This document shows, piece after piece, positions 7,128-16,029 of a DNA stretch of 64,000 nt. The notes under the pieces are model-generated. The model worked only from the letters and a program-made list of their open reading frames with translations, was not told the DNA's origin and searched no databases. The stretch's first letter is position 1. Each line of letters opens with the position of its first letter. Origin of the DNA: Sulfitobacter noctilucae (GTDB lineage Bacteria; Pseudomonadota; Alphaproteobacteria; Rhodobacterales; Rhodobacteraceae); NCBI RefSeq assembly GCF_000622365.1, contig NZ_JASC01000014.1, positions 744,001-808,000 on the forward strand. Reading direction: 5' to 3'. The translations under genes and the position numbers were made by a program.

Positions 7128-7553
7128 ATGATGGCTGTTCAGGCAGGTAAGGACCTTTTGGTCAAAGTGGATATGACCAGTGATGGTCAGTTTGAAACCA
7201 TCGCCGGGCTGCGTGCCACGCGGGTCAGCTTCAACGCCGAGACCGTGGATGTGACCACGCTGGACAGCGAAGGGGGCTGGCGTGAGTTGCTGGCGGGGGC
7301 CGGTGTACGATCTGCTGCAATTAGCGGATCGGGCGTGTTCCGGGACGAGGGCACCGACGAACGGGCGCGGCAGTTGTTCTTTGACGGGCTGACGCCCGAT
7401 TTCCAGATCATCATTCCCGAGTTTGGCGTGGTGCAGGGGCCGTTTCAGGTGACCTCTCTTGAATATGCGGGCCAGTTGAACGGCGAGGCGACCTATGAGC
7501 TGAGCCTGCAGTCGGCGGGCATTCTGGTTTTTACGCCTGATCTGGTGGTCTGA
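7128..7553 (+). CDS. GTA major tail tube protein (g9)
   Basis: Major tail protein (141 residues), which stacks as rings to build the GTA tail tube. Family signatures are AGKDLLVKVD, FETIAGLRATRVSFNAETVDVTT with SEGGWRELL, and GSGVFRDEGTDERARQLFFDG. A strong AAGGAG lies just before ATG 7128/7131. The product is the TP901-1/lambda V-like beta-sandwich type. It is needed in high copy, in line with its good ribosome binding site. Confidence 0.94.
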   Translation: MMAVQAGKDLLVKVDMTSDGQFETIAGLRATRVSFNAETVDVTTLDSEGGWRELLAGAGVRSAAISGSGVFRDEGTDERARQLFFDGLTPDFQIIIPEFGVVQGPFQVTSLEYAGQLNGEATYELSLQSAGILVFTPDLVV

Positions 7554-7555
7554 GC

Positions 7556-7870
7556 ATGGCGAACCGGTGGCGGGGAGACGTGGCGTTGGTGCTGGATGGC
7601 AAACGTTGTGTAGCGCGGTTGACGCTGGGCGCTTTGGCAGAGCTGGAAGAGGGTTTGGGTGAGGCATCGCTTGTCGGGCTGGTGGAGCGCTTTGAGGCCA
7701 GCCGGTTCAAAAGCCGGGACGTTGTGGCGCTCTTGGGGGCAGGTTTGCGCGGGGGTGGGTTGGATATGACCGACGCAGAGATCGCGGCAGCCCGGATCGA
7801 GGGTGGTCCTATGGCAGCGGCGAAAGCGGCGGCGGAGTTGCTGGCACGGGCTTTTGTGGTGCCGGAGTGA
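7556..7870 (+). CDS. GTA tail assembly chaperone-like protein (g10)
   Basis: GTA family protein of 104 residues (Phage_TAC_11 type), located directly behind the tail tube gene, where phages place tail assembly chaperones. It begins with a small beta region (GDVALVLDGKRCVARLTLGALAELEEGL) followed by alpha-helical VGLVERFEASRFKSRDVVALLGAGLRGGG. Only two bases separate it from the g9 stop, and its own stop overlaps the GTG start of the next gene (GTGA). In phages these pairs arise from a frameshift; here the two products are separate ORFs. Chaperone function is inferred from family and position. Confidence 0.88.
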   Translation: MANRWRGDVALVLDGKRCVARLTLGALAELEEGLGEASLVGLVERFEASRFKSRDVVALLGAGLRGGGLDMTDAEIAAARIEGGPMAAAKAAAELLARAFVVPE

Positions 7871-8070
7871 AGGGCCTGGACTGGCCCGCCCTGGTGCGGG
7901 TGGGCCTGCATGGTCTGGGTCTGAAACCCGATGAATTTTGGGCGCTGACGCCGGTGGAGTTGCAAGTGATGCTGGGTGCGGCGGGCACGGACAAGCCGAT
8001 GTTAAGCGATGGATTGGCGGCGTTGATGGCCGCGTATCCCGACAAAACGAAAGGGTCTGAGAATGGCTAA
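7867..8070 (+). CDS. GTA tail assembly chaperone-like protein (g10.1)
   Basis: A 67-residue protein of the Phage_TAC_6 type, with a compact family pattern LDWPALVRVGLHGLGLKPDEFWALTP and ELQVMLG. The start is GTG 7867 inside the g10 stop codon (GTGA), so it is coupled to g10, and its end overlaps g11 by 8 bp. It corresponds to the small g10.1 ORF of the R. capsulatus cluster. Function as a second tail assembly chaperone is inferred. Confidence 0.85.
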   Translation: MKGLDWPALVRVGLHGLGLKPDEFWALTPVELQVMLGAAGTDKPMLSDGLAALMAAYPDKTKGSENG

Positions 8071-8725
8071 TTTTGATGACTATGGCGGACTTGAGGGTCA
8101 TGCGGAAGACCTGAACGCGACGCTCTCGCAAACAGGCGCACTGGTCGCAGGGTTTGATGGCGAGTTGCGCCGAATGTCTGCATCGCTGGCGGCGACAGGC
8201 AAGGATGTGCAGACGCTTGAGAAGGGTCTGAGCCGGGGGCTGCGCAAGGCGTTTGACGGGGTGGTTTTCGACGGCATGAAGATGTCGGATGCGCTGAAGT
8301 CCGTGGCCCAGTCATTGGCAAACACCACGTACAACGCTGCAATGAAGCCTGTCACCGACCATTTCGGTGGGCTGATCAGTCAGGGTTTCGGATCGCTGAT
8401 GCAGGGTATCCTGCCCTTTGCCGACGGGGCCGCATTTTCGCAGGGCAAGGTGATGCCCTTCGCTCAGGGCGGCTTGGTGAGCGGTGCGACGACCTTTCCG
8501 ATGCGCGGTGGCACGGGGCTTATGGGCGAAGCTGGGCCGGAGGCAATCATGCCGCTGGCGCGCGGACCCGATGGCAAGCTGGGCGTGCGCGGAGGGGGAA
8601 GCAGCGGCGGTCCATCGGTCGTGATGCATATCACCACACCGGATGTGCAGGGGTTCCAGCGGTCCCAATCGCAGATCGCAGCACAGATGAGCCGGGCGTT
8701 GTCGTCGGGCAATCGCAATCGCTGA
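8063..8725 (+). CDS. GTA tape measure protein (g11)
   Basis: Short tape measure protein of 220 residues. In tailed particles this protein sets tail length and is ejected with the DNA; the small size fits the short GTA tail. The N-terminal half is helical (LNATLSQTGALVAGFDGELRR, ATGKDVQTLEKGLSRGLRKAF). The C-terminal half carries the lambda-type signature FADGAAFSQGKVMPFAQGGLV and GLMGEAGPEAIMPLARGPDGKLGV, followed by a Gly/Ser linker and a closing VVMHITTPDV segment. It overlaps g10.1 by 8 bp. Length agrees with other GTA g11 proteins. Confidence 0.92.
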   Translation: MANFDDYGGLEGHAEDLNATLSQTGALVAGFDGELRRMSASLAATGKDVQTLEKGLSRGLRKAFDGVVFDGMKMSDALKSVAQSLANTTYNAAMKPVTDHFGGLISQGFGSLMQGILPFADGAAFSQGKVMPFAQGGLVSGATTFPMRGGTGLMGEAGPEAIMPLARGPDGKLGVRGGGSSGGPSVVMHITTPDVQGFQRSQSQIAAQMSRALSSGNRNR

Positions 8726-8752
8726 AAAAGTATAGATGACAGGAGCAGGTTG

Positions 8753-9385
8753 ATGGCGTTTCACGAGGTAAGATTTCCCCCCACGCTGAGTTTTGGATCG
8801 CTGGGTGGACCGCAGCGGCGCACCGATGTGGTCACGCTGGCCAACGGGTTCGAGGAGCGCAACACGCCCTGGGCTCATTCACGGCGGAGCTATGATGCAG
8901 GGCTTGGAATGCGGTCCATTGATGATTTGCAGGTCTTGATCGGGTTTTTTGAAGCGCGGATGGGCCAGATGCACGCCTTTCGCTGGAAAGACTGGGCTGA
9001 TTACAAGTCGGGTCGCGCGACGCTGGCACCTGTCTTTGACGACCAAAGCATTGGCTATGGCAACGGTGTCGACCGGGATTTCCAGATCATGAAAACCTAC
9101 CGGTCCGGTGATCAGTTTTACCGCCGTCCGATCAGCAAGCCTGTTGCCGGATCGGTTAAGGTCGGCGTGGAGCAGGATGAATTGCAGGAGGGGCTGGATT
9201 ACGAAGTTGATCCGACCACGGGCATCATCACATTTGCCCATCCGCCAGATCCGGATATGGAAATCTATGCGGGGTATGAATTTGATGTGCCGGTGCGCTT
9301 TGATACCGACCGCATCTTGACGAGCGTCGAGAGCTTTCAAGCGGGACAGGTGCCATCGGTGCCGGTGATCGAGGTGCGGATCTGA
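8753..9385 (+). CDS. GTA distal tail protein (g12)
   Basis: TIGR02217/DUF2460 family protein of 210 residues, the distal tail ring that joins the tube to the baseplate hub. Signature segments are FHEVRFPPTLSFGSLGGPQRRT, RRSYDAGLGMRSIDDL, FRWKDWADYKSG, GDRDFQ-like GVDRDFQIMKTY and the C-terminal EFDVPVRFDTDRI. The start is ATG 8753, with AGGAG at 8741-8745; the TTG at 8750 is less likely. The stop (TGA) shares its last base with the g13 start. Confidence 0.94.
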   Translation: MAFHEVRFPPTLSFGSLGGPQRRTDVVTLANGFEERNTPWAHSRRSYDAGLGMRSIDDLQVLIGFFEARMGQMHAFRWKDWADYKSGRATLAPVFDDQSIGYGNGVDRDFQIMKTYRSGDQFYRRPISKPVAGSVKVGVEQDELQEGLDYEVDPTTGIITFAHPPDPDMEIYAGYEFDVPVRFDTDRILTSVESFQAGQVPSVPVIEVRI

Positions 9386-10272
9386 TGGCTGGTATTGATC
9401 CTGCGCTGCAGGCGCATCTTGAGGGGGGGCTGACAACCGTTTGCCATGCGTGGCAGATCACCCGGAGCGACGGTGTAGCCTTTGCTTTTACGGACCACGA
9501 TTTGCCGCTCGTGTTCAACGGCGCGACCTTTCGCGCGGATGCGGGGCTGAGCGCCAAGGCGATTGCGCAGACCACGGGGCTGGCGGTGGACAATACGGAA
9601 GCCATCGGCGCGCTCAGCGATGCATCGATCCGTGAAGACGAGATCGAGCAGGGACGGTTTGATGGCGCCGAGGTGGTGGCTTGGCTGGTCAACTGGGCAG
9701 ACGTGAGCCAGCGCTGGCTTCAGTTTCGGGGCACAATTGGTGAGATACGCCGTGCCGACGGGGCGTTCAGGGCCGAATTACGGGGGTTGACGGAAGCGCT
9801 GAACCGAACGTTGGGGCGCGTGTACCAAAAGCCGTGCACGGCTGTGCTTGGGGACGCCCAGTGCCGGTTTGATACGACGCTGCCGGGCTATACGCTAACC
9901 CTGCCTGTCGATGTGCAGGAAGAAGGTCGACGGTTTATCTGGGACAGTCTGCCGGGGTTCGACGAGGAATTCTTTATCCGCGGGCGGGTCAACGTGCTGG
10001 AAGGGCCGGCAAAGGGTCTTTTCGGCTTGATCAAACACGACCGGGTGCGCGGCAAAACACGCACCATTGAGTTGTGGGAGCCTATCAAGGGCGATGTCAG
10101 CAGCGGGACACAGATCAAGCTGATTGCAGGGTGCAACAAACAGATGGAGACCTGTCGGCTGAAGTTTAACAACTTGCTGAATTTTCAGGGTTTCCCGGAC
10201 ATTCCGGGCGAAGACTGGGTGATTGCGGTGCCGAAAGTCACAGGAACCAACTCAGGCGGGTCATTGCGATGA
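9385..10272 (+). CDS. GTA baseplate hub protein, DUF2163 (g13)
   Basis: Hub protein of 295 residues (DUF2163 with a phage BR0599-like C-terminal part). It carries the N-terminal TTVCHAWQITRSDGVAFAFTDHD and LTEALNRTLGRVYQK. Four cysteines are placed in pairs, Cys151/Cys160 and Cys250/Cys257 (PCTAVLGDAQC, GCNKQMETC). In lambda gpL and in the GTA hub such cysteines bind an iron-sulfur cluster, so cluster binding is expected here. It starts on the last base of the g12 stop and overlaps g14 by 4 bp. Confidence 0.92.
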   Translation: MAGIDPALQAHLEGGLTTVCHAWQITRSDGVAFAFTDHDLPLVFNGATFRADAGLSAKAIAQTTGLAVDNTEAIGALSDASIREDEIEQGRFDGAEVVAWLVNWADVSQRWLQFRGTIGEIRRADGAFRAELRGLTEALNRTLGRVYQKPCTAVLGDAQCRFDTTLPGYTLTLPVDVQEEGRRFIWDSLPGFDEEFFIRGRVNVLEGPAKGLFGLIKHDRVRGKTRTIELWEPIKGDVSSGTQIKLIAGCNKQMETCRLKFNNLLNFQGFPDIPGEDWVIAVPKVTGTNSGGSLR

Positions 10273-10706
10273 GCGGTGATGACATCGTACGGGCAGCAAG
10301 GCAGTGGATCGGGACACCTTATGTGCATCAAAGTTCCGCTTTAGGCGCGGGATGCGATTGTTTGGGGCTACTGCGTGGCATTTGGCGCGAGCGGTTCGGT
10401 GCGGAGCCAGAGGTGATTCCGGCGTACACTATGGATTGGTCTGAGCCGCAGGGTGACGAGCGGCTGTGGGCGGCAGCAGGCCGGCACTTAAGCGCGAAGC
10501 CGCGCGTTGAGGCGGCGGTCGGTGATGTGCTGCTATTTAGGATGCGCGGCCAGAGTGTGGCCAAACACCTGGGCGTCCAGAGTGCAGTCGGCGCAGCCCC
10601 CAGCTTTATCCATGCATATACCGGCCATGGCGTGGTCGAAAGCCCGCTCAGCCTGCCTTGGCAGCGGCGCATTGTGGCGCGATTTGAATTTCCTCAAGGA
10701 GAGTAA
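10269..10706 (+). CDS. GTA cell wall peptidase, NlpC/P60 (g14)
   Basis: NlpC/P60 cysteine peptidase of 145 residues that cuts peptidoglycan peptides when the particle delivers DNA into a recipient. The N-terminal IVRAARQWIGTPYVHQ leads to the nucleophile in GCDCLGLLRGIW (Cys31), with His100 (AKHLGV) and His115 (FIHAY) as candidates for the catalytic His. In the hub it acts together with the g13 and g15 products. It overlaps g13 by 4 bp (ATGA) and is followed by g15 after 3 bp. Confidence 0.94.
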   Translation: MSGDDIVRAARQWIGTPYVHQSSALGAGCDCLGLLRGIWRERFGAEPEVIPAYTMDWSEPQGDERLWAAAGRHLSAKPRVEAAVGDVLLFRMRGQSVAKHLGVQSAVGAAPSFIHAYTGHGVVESPLSLPWQRRIVARFEFPQGE

Positions 10707-10709
10707 CTG

Positions 10710-13700
10710 ATGGCAACAGTCCTTTTTTCTGTGGCAGGTGCTGCAATCGGCGGCTCTGTCGGTGGCACACTTGCGGGTCTTTCATCGGTTGCCATTGGCC
10801 GCGCGGTGGGGGCCACGTTGGGCCGCGTCATCGATCAGCGCCTGCTGGGGCAGGGTGGTCAGGCGATTGAGACCGGCAAGGTAGATCGCATTCGGCTTAC
10901 CAGTGCAGGAGAGGGCGACCCGATTGCGCAGACCTATGGCAGGATGCGATTGGGCGGGCATATCATCTGGGCGTCCGATTTTCAGGAAACAACCACCACG
11001 AGCGGCGGCGGTAAGGGCAGCAGATCGCAGCCGACAACCACCGAATACAGCTATTCAGTCAGCCTCGCCGTGGCTTTATGTGAGGGCGAAATTCTGCGAG
11101 TGGGTCGGGTTTGGGCCGATGGACAGGAAGTGGCCACAGATGACCTGAACATGCGGGTCTATCACGGCACAGCAGATCAATTGCCTGATCCAGTAATGGA
11201 AGCCATCGAAGGGGCGGGCAGAGTGCCAGCCTATCGAGGTACTGCCTATGTGGTGATGGAAGACATCGGGCTTGCTGCCTTTGGTAACCGCGTGCCGCAA
11301 TTCTCGTTCGAGGTTTTGAGAGCGGAGCAGCCCGGTGTCGCAGGACAGGAGCACACTCCCGCTTTTGGCATTGAGGGTGTCGCGCTGATCCCTGGAACGG
11401 GGGAATACGCGCTGGCCACGACCCCGGTTAATTTTCAGCAATCAACTGGTGCTTTCACCAGCGCCAATATTTCGACCCCGCAGGGTAAGCCCGATTTCAC
11501 CGTAGCCACGGAAGCGATGACAGAAGAGTTGCCGAACCTCAAAGCGGCATCGCTTGTGGTGTCGTGGTTCGGAGATGACCTAAGATGTGGGGAATGTAGC
11601 ATTAGACCGAAGGTCGAGAACCCGTTTTTCGATTCTGCAGACATGCCGTGGAATGTCTCTGGTCTGGTCCGTGAAGAGGCGCAAGCCATCGTTCAGGAAG
11701 AAGGTCGCCCGATCTACGGGGGCACGCCGACGGACGCCTCGGTGATCGAAGCGATTAAAGCGCTTAGGACTGCTGGACAAGAGGTGATGTTCTATCCCTT
11801 CATTCTTATGGATCCCTACAAAGGCAACGATCTGCCTGACCCCTACAGCGACAATGAGTTTCAGCCCAATCTGCCGTGGCGCGGGCGTATCACCTTGTCC
11901 AAAGCCCCGGGACAGCCGGGAAGTCCTGATCAGACACCTTTGGCGAATGACGAAATAGATGCGTTCTTTGGCGGCGCGGTGGCGGAAGACTTTGAAGTGG
12001 AGGACGGCGTGATCCGTTATCTTCCCGAATGGGAAGAAGAAGAGGAAGGGGACACCATTGGCGAGGGCGAGGGAGGCGGCGAGGCCGAGGGTGAGACAGA
12101 AGCTGAAAGCGAGGGCGAGGACGACGAAACCGAAGAAGACACGCGTCTCCACTGGACCTTCTCCCGATTTATTCTTCACAATGCCATGTTGTGTGCAGAG
12201 GCCGGTGGGGTAGAGGCGTTCTGCATCGGATCCGAAATGCGCGGCATGACACAGCTGCGTGGCGGCGGCGGGGCTTTTGTGTTTGTGCAAAAGCTAAGGG
12301 CAATTGCGGCGCAGGTGCGGCTGATCCTTGGGCCGAATACCAAGATCAGCTATGCCGCTGACTGGTCTGAATATTTTGGCTATCAGCCGCAGGATGGAAC
12401 TGGCGACAGGTACTTTCACCTTGACCCGCTTTGGGCTGACCCCAACATCGATTTCATCGGTATTGATAACTATATGCCGCTGGCCGATTGGCGCGACACC
12501 GAGGAGCATTTGGACGGTCAGACATGGGATTCAATTTACAATCTGGAGTACCTCAAAGCCAATATTGAAGGCGGCGAGGGGTTTGATTGGTACTACCATT
12601 CTACCGAAGCGCGGCAGGCGCAAATCCGGACGGAGATCACGGACGAGGCTTACTTCGAGCCCTGGATCTACCGGTACAAGGACGTGCGCAGCTGGTGGGA
12701 AAACACCCATCACGAGCGTGTAAACGGACAACGTCGTGCATCCCCAACAGCTTGGCTGCCGCAATCCAAGCCGATCTGGTTCACGGAATATGGCTGTGCT
12801 GCGATCGATAAAGGCGCAAACCAACCGAACAAGTTTCTGGATCGCAAAAGCTCTGAAGGGAAACTACCTTATTTCTCGACGGGCGCGCGGGATGAATTGA
12901 TGCAGATGCAGTATCTGCGCGCGATGTCAGAGCATTGGAATGATCCGAATAACAATCCGCTGTCGACAGAATACGAGGGCAGGATGTTGGACATGAGCCG
13001 TGCTTTCGTTTGGGCGTTTGATACGCGGCCCTATCCGTTTTTCCCAAACAATGTCGACAAATGGAGTGACGGAGAGAACTATACGCGGGGTCATTGGATC
13101 AACGGGCGTACTGCGGGGCGCACACTGGCGTCTGTCGTCGCCGAGATTTGCACCCGCGCTGGGCTTAAGGCGTTCAGCACAGCAGGTCTGTATGGCTATG
13201 TGCGCGGCTATGCGGTGGATCAGGTCAGCGACGCGAGGGCCGCTTTGCAGCCTTTGATGATCCGTTACGGGTTTGATGCAATTGAACGCGATGGGCTGCT
13301 GCAATTTCGCATGCGCGACGGTCTGGATCCGGTGCCGCTTGAGCAAGGTTCACTTGCGGTAAGTGCAGAGCTGGATGGCACGGTTGAGCAGACCCGGGAA
13401 GCAGATGCCGAAGTCTCGGGCCGGATGCGACTGCGTTTCGTCCAGGCGGATGCTGATTTTGACGTCATCGCGGAGGAAGCGGTTCTCGCGGATGAAGCGA
13501 CGCATTCTGTTTCCGGATCGGAAATCAATCTTGCCCTGACACGGGGAGAGGGGCGTCAGGTGGTCGAACGTTGGCTAACGGAGGCGCGGGTGGCGCGCGA
13601 TACCGTTCGGCTCGCTCTGCCGCCGTCCCAGATGAACCTCGGTGCGGGCGATGTGTTTGAACTGTCTGCGGACGGTTCGGAGCGCCCTGCGCTCTACCGG

Positions 13701-14756
13701 ATTGACCGAGTAGAGCAGTCTAATCTGCAGCTGATCGAAGGTGTGCGGATCGAGCCGCAAGTCTACGATATGGCCGATATATTTGACGAGGTGGTACAGG
13801 CCCGTGCCTTTGTCGCACCAACACCAATTCTGTCTCATTTCCTTGATCTGCCGTTGATCCGTGGTGATGAGGTGCCGCATGCCCCTCATATCGCGGCAAC
13901 AGCGCAGCCCTGGCCTGGACCGGCAGCGCTGTACTCTTCCAGCACGGATGCGAATTATCAATTGAACAAGATCATTCCGACGCGGTCGATCATGGGTGTA
14001 ACGCGCACCGCATTGCCGTTTGCCTGTTCTGGGGTGGTGGACCGGGGGGATGTGCTTGAAGTCGAATTGGTCAGCGGAACCTTGTCTTCAGTCACCGAAG
14101 ACGCGCTGTTGGCGGGGGCGAACACAGCTGCGATCGGCGACGGAAGCTTTGATCAATGGGAAGTGTTCCAGTTCGCTGAAGCACAATTGGTGGCCCCACG
14201 TACCTATTGGTTGAGGAAACGTCTGAGGGGGCAGGCGGGCTCGGATGGGTTGATGCCGGGAAGCTGGCCTGCGGGATCGAATTTCGTCCTGCTCGATGGC
14301 ACTCCTTCGCAGATTGAGCTAAGCCCCAACCTGCGGCGTGTTGCGCAGAATTTCCGGATCGGGCCAGCGCGGCGCGGGCTGGATGATCCTTCGTATCGCC
14401 ACATCGTTCAAGCTTTTGATGGTAACGGGCTACGCCCCTATAGCCCGTGTCACCTCCAAGCCGTCAGGCAGGGCGATAGGTCATACACGGTCAATTGGAT
14501 CAGGCGCACGCGCATCAATGGCGATAGTTGGGAGGCACCGGAGGTGCCGCTGGGCGAAGAGACAGAAAGCTATCTGCTGCGGATCATCCAGGGGACAGAA
14601 GTGCTGAGGGAGACCATGACTTCAAGTCCGGAGTGGACCTATACGGCTATGATGCAGGCCGCTGACGGGTCTGTGGCACCCTTTGATATTACAGTGGCGC
14701 AGGTTTCGGCCATATATGGCGCCGGGCTGGTCCAGCGTTTGCGTGTTGTGGGCTGA
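10710..14756 (+). CDS. GTA megatron/host-specificity protein (g15)
   Basis: The largest GTA protein (1348 residues), a phage J-like baseplate protein that forms the tail tip and contacts the recipient. It has a Gly/Ala-rich hydrophobic start (about 3-40), a J-like region, a TIM-barrel glycoside-hydrolase-like domain (about 480-770, with VEAFCIGSEMRGMTQLR, DFIGIDNYMPLADWRD and KPIWFTEYGCAAIDKG), and phage-tail and fibronectin-like C-terminal parts. Between residues about 442 and 477 lies a strongly acidic low-complexity insertion (runs of Glu with Gly, Asp and Ala) just before the TIM barrel; I do not recall this in other GTA g15 proteins. The ORF is intact, started by AAGGAG. The stop overlaps the next ATG by one base. 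Confidence 0.95.
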   Translation: MATVLFSVAGAAIGGSVGGTLAGLSSVAIGRAVGATLGRVIDQRLLGQGGQAIETGKVDRIRLTSAGEGDPIAQTYGRMRLGGHIIWASDFQETTTTSGGGKGSRSQPTTTEYSYSVSLAVALCEGEILRVGRVWADGQEVATDDLNMRVYHGTADQLPDPVMEAIEGAGRVPAYRGTAYVVMEDIGLAAFGNRVPQFSFEVLRAEQPGVAGQEHTPAFGIEGVALIPGTGEYALATTPVNFQQSTGAFTSANISTPQGKPDFTVATEAMTEELPNLKAASLVVSWFGDDLRCGECSIRPKVENPFFDSADMPWNVSGLVREEAQAIVQEEGRPIYGGTPTDASVIEAIKALRTAGQEVMFYPFILMDPYKGNDLPDPYSDNEFQPNLPWRGRITLSKAPGQPGSPDQTPLANDEIDAFFGGAVAEDFEVEDGVIRYLPEWEEEEEGDTIGEGEGGGEAEGETEAESEGEDDETEEDTRLHWTFSRFILHNAMLCAEAGGVEAFCIGSEMRGMTQLRGGGGAFVFVQKLRAIAAQVRLILGPNTKISYAADWSEYFGYQPQDGTGDRYFHLDPLWADPNIDFIGIDNYMPLADWRDTEEHLDGQTWDSIYNLEYLKANIEGGEGFDWYYHSTEARQAQIRTEITDEAYFEPWIYRYKDVRSWWENTHHERVNGQRRASPTAWLPQSKPIWFTEYGCAAIDKGANQPNKFLDRKSSEGKLPYFSTGARDELMQMQYLRAMSEHWNDPNNNPLSTEYEGRMLDMSRAFVWAFDTRPYPFFPNNVDKWSDGENYTRGHWINGRTAGRTLASVVAEICTRAGLKAFSTAGLYGYVRGYAVDQVSDARAALQPLMIRYGFDAIERDGLLQFRMRDGLDPVPLEQGSLAVSAELDGTVEQTREADAEVSGRMRLRFVQADADFDVIAEEAVLADEATHSVSGSEINLALTRGEGRQVVERWLTEARVARDTVRLALPPSQMNLGAGDVFELSADGSERPALYRIDRVEQSNLQLIEGVRIEPQVYDMADIFDEVVQARAFVAPTPILSHFLDLPLIRGDEVPHAPHIAATAQPWPGPAALYSSSTDANYQLNKIIPTRSIMGVTRTALPFACSGVVDRGDVLEVELVSGTLSSVTEDALLAGANTAAIGDGSFDQWEVFQFAEAQLVAPRTYWLRKRLRGQAGSDGLMPGSWPAGSNFVLLDGTPSQIELSPNLRRVAQNFRIGPARRGLDDPSYRHIVQAFDGNGLRPYSPCHLQAVRQGDRSYTVNWIRRTRINGDSWEAPEVPLGEETESYLLRIIQGTEVLRETMTSSPEWTYTAMMQAADGSVAPFDITVAQVSAIYGAGLVQRLRVVG

Positions 14757-15046
14757 TGCGACGGGTCTATTATAGCGATGTCTCTGGCGCAGCGCGGGTT
14801 TTGCTGAAAGTGCCGCGTGAAAGCCGGAGTGCGCTTTGCGCGCAAATGTTTGCGGAAGCGGAAACGGCGGACCGATTTCTTCGCAAATTAGGCAAGCTAC
14901 ATCCGGTCTATGGCAACGGCACGCTGCGTGGAGCGGCCTTCAGGCATGTGCCGGAACCTGAACCAAGCTTTGACAATCCCGATTATCGCGCCTGTTTTAT
15001 GGAGGTCTTGCAGCGACTGGAACAGAAGGCTTGCGAAGTAGTGTAA
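14756..15046 (+). CDS. Conserved hypothetical gene trailing the GTA cluster
   Basis: A 96-residue protein whose ATG overlaps the last base of the g15 stop (TGATG), so it is co-translated with the GTA genes. It is rich in Arg and has no signal peptide or membrane segment. The readable pattern is VYYSDVSGAARVLLKVP, CAQMFAEAETADRFLRKLGKLHPVYGNGTL and a C-terminal CFMEVLQRLEQKA. I recall similar small proteins directly after g15 in roseobacters, but not a function. It may be a regulator or accessory factor of GTA production; this is inference from position only. Confidence 0.75.
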   Translation: MRRVYYSDVSGAARVLLKVPRESRSALCAQMFAEAETADRFLRKLGKLHPVYGNGTLRGAAFRHVPEPEPSFDNPDYRACFMEVLQRLEQKACEVV

Positions 15047-15147
15047 GTTTCTTTGACATATCGTGATCAGAAAAATGCTGCGCCCGCGCTTTGCCTTTGG
15101 TAGGAACAAACTAAGTGCTGTCTAGGAACGCGACAAAGGATACCCTT

Positions 15148-15963
15148 ATGGTCAACCCGCGCAGGAATATTGCCGCCGTCGATCCGGTCTGGGACCGTAT
15201 CCAGACCGAAGCCCAGCAGGCCGCGCAAGATGAACCGCTGATTGGCGGATTTGTGCATGCTTGTATCCTGCATCATAAGACCATCGATAAAGCGTTATCC
15301 TACCGCATAGCAGCCAAACTGGCATCAAACGAGATGTCGATGGTCGTGGTGCGCGAGATTGTCGAAGAAGCCTATGCCGACGATCCGGGATTGGTTGAGG
15401 CCGCGCGCGCCGACTTGGTGGCGATTTACGAACGCGATCCGGCATGCCATCGTTTGTCCCAGCCAATTCTTTACTTCAAAGGATTTCAGGCCGTACAAGC
15501 CTATCGCGTGGGACATCATCTTTGGTCGAAAGGGCATCGTGATCTAGCCTATTTCATTCAGATGCGCGTGAGCGAGATTTTTGGCGTGGATATTCATCCG
15601 GGCGCACGTATCGGCCGTGGTATCATGATCGATCACGCCCACTCCATTGTCATAGGCGAAACCGCAATCGTCGGCGATAATGTCTCGATGCTTCATTCCG
15701 TGACATTGGGCGGCACTGGTAAGGAAGAAGAAGACCGTCACCCCAAGATCGCAGACGGTGTTTTGATTGGTGCCGGGGCAAAGGTGCTAGGCAACATCAA
15801 GATCGGCCATTGCAGCCGGATCGCAGCAGGGTCGGTGGTGCTGGAAGACGTACCACCGTGCAAGACTGTCGCGGGAATACCCGCGCGGATCGTGGGCGAA
15901 GCGGGCTGTGAGCAGCCTGCGATTTCGATGAACCACATGTTGGGCCCTTGGGACGAAGGCTAG
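15148..15963 (+). CDS. cysE: Serine O-acetyltransferase
   Basis: CysE transfers an acetyl group from acetyl-CoA to L-serine, giving O-acetylserine, the first step of cysteine synthesis. The protein has 271 residues: an N-terminal helical domain (DPVWDRIQTEAQQAAQ, HACILHHKTIDKALSYRIAAKLAS) and a C-terminal left-handed beta-helix with hexapeptide repeats (IHPGARIGRGIMIDHAHSIVIGE, DNVSMLHSVTLGGTGK, GVLIGAGAKVLGNIKIG), with the catalytic His in DHAHS. ATG 15148 is chosen because AAAGGA lies seven bases upstream; an open frame reaches back to 15115. A TTGACA at 15053-15058 may be a -35 box, but no good -10 follows. A bidirectional terminator separates it from pdhC. Confidence 0.95.
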   Translation: MVNPRRNIAAVDPVWDRIQTEAQQAAQDEPLIGGFVHACILHHKTIDKALSYRIAAKLASNEMSMVVVREIVEEAYADDPGLVEAARADLVAIYERDPACHRLSQPILYFKGFQAVQAYRVGHHLWSKGHRDLAYFIQMRVSEIFGVDIHPGARIGRGIMIDHAHSIVIGETAIVGDNVSMLHSVTLGGTGKEEEDRHPKIADGVLIGAGAKVLGNIKIGHCSRIAAGSVVLEDVPPCKTVAGIPARIVGEAGCEQPAISMNHMLGPWDEG

Positions 15964-15981
15964 AACGCTGTTGTAAAAGCA

Positions 15982-16017
15982 AAAAGGCCGGAGAAAACCT
16001 CCGGCCTTTTTGTTTTT
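15982..16017. terminator. Bidirectional terminator between cysE and pdhC
   Basis: AAAAGGCCGGAG (15982-15993) pairs perfectly with CTCCGGCCTTTT (15999-16010), five-base loop, followed by T-rich sequence on + and preceded by an A-run that gives a U-tract on -. It serves the two converging genes. Confidence 0.88.
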
Positions 16018-16029
16018 CGGATGCTGCGG

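Noticed and set aside
566..15046. The GTA cluster as a temperate prophage
   Set aside because: There is no integrase, repressor, replication or lysis gene and no attachment site; gene order and proteins match a gene transfer agent.
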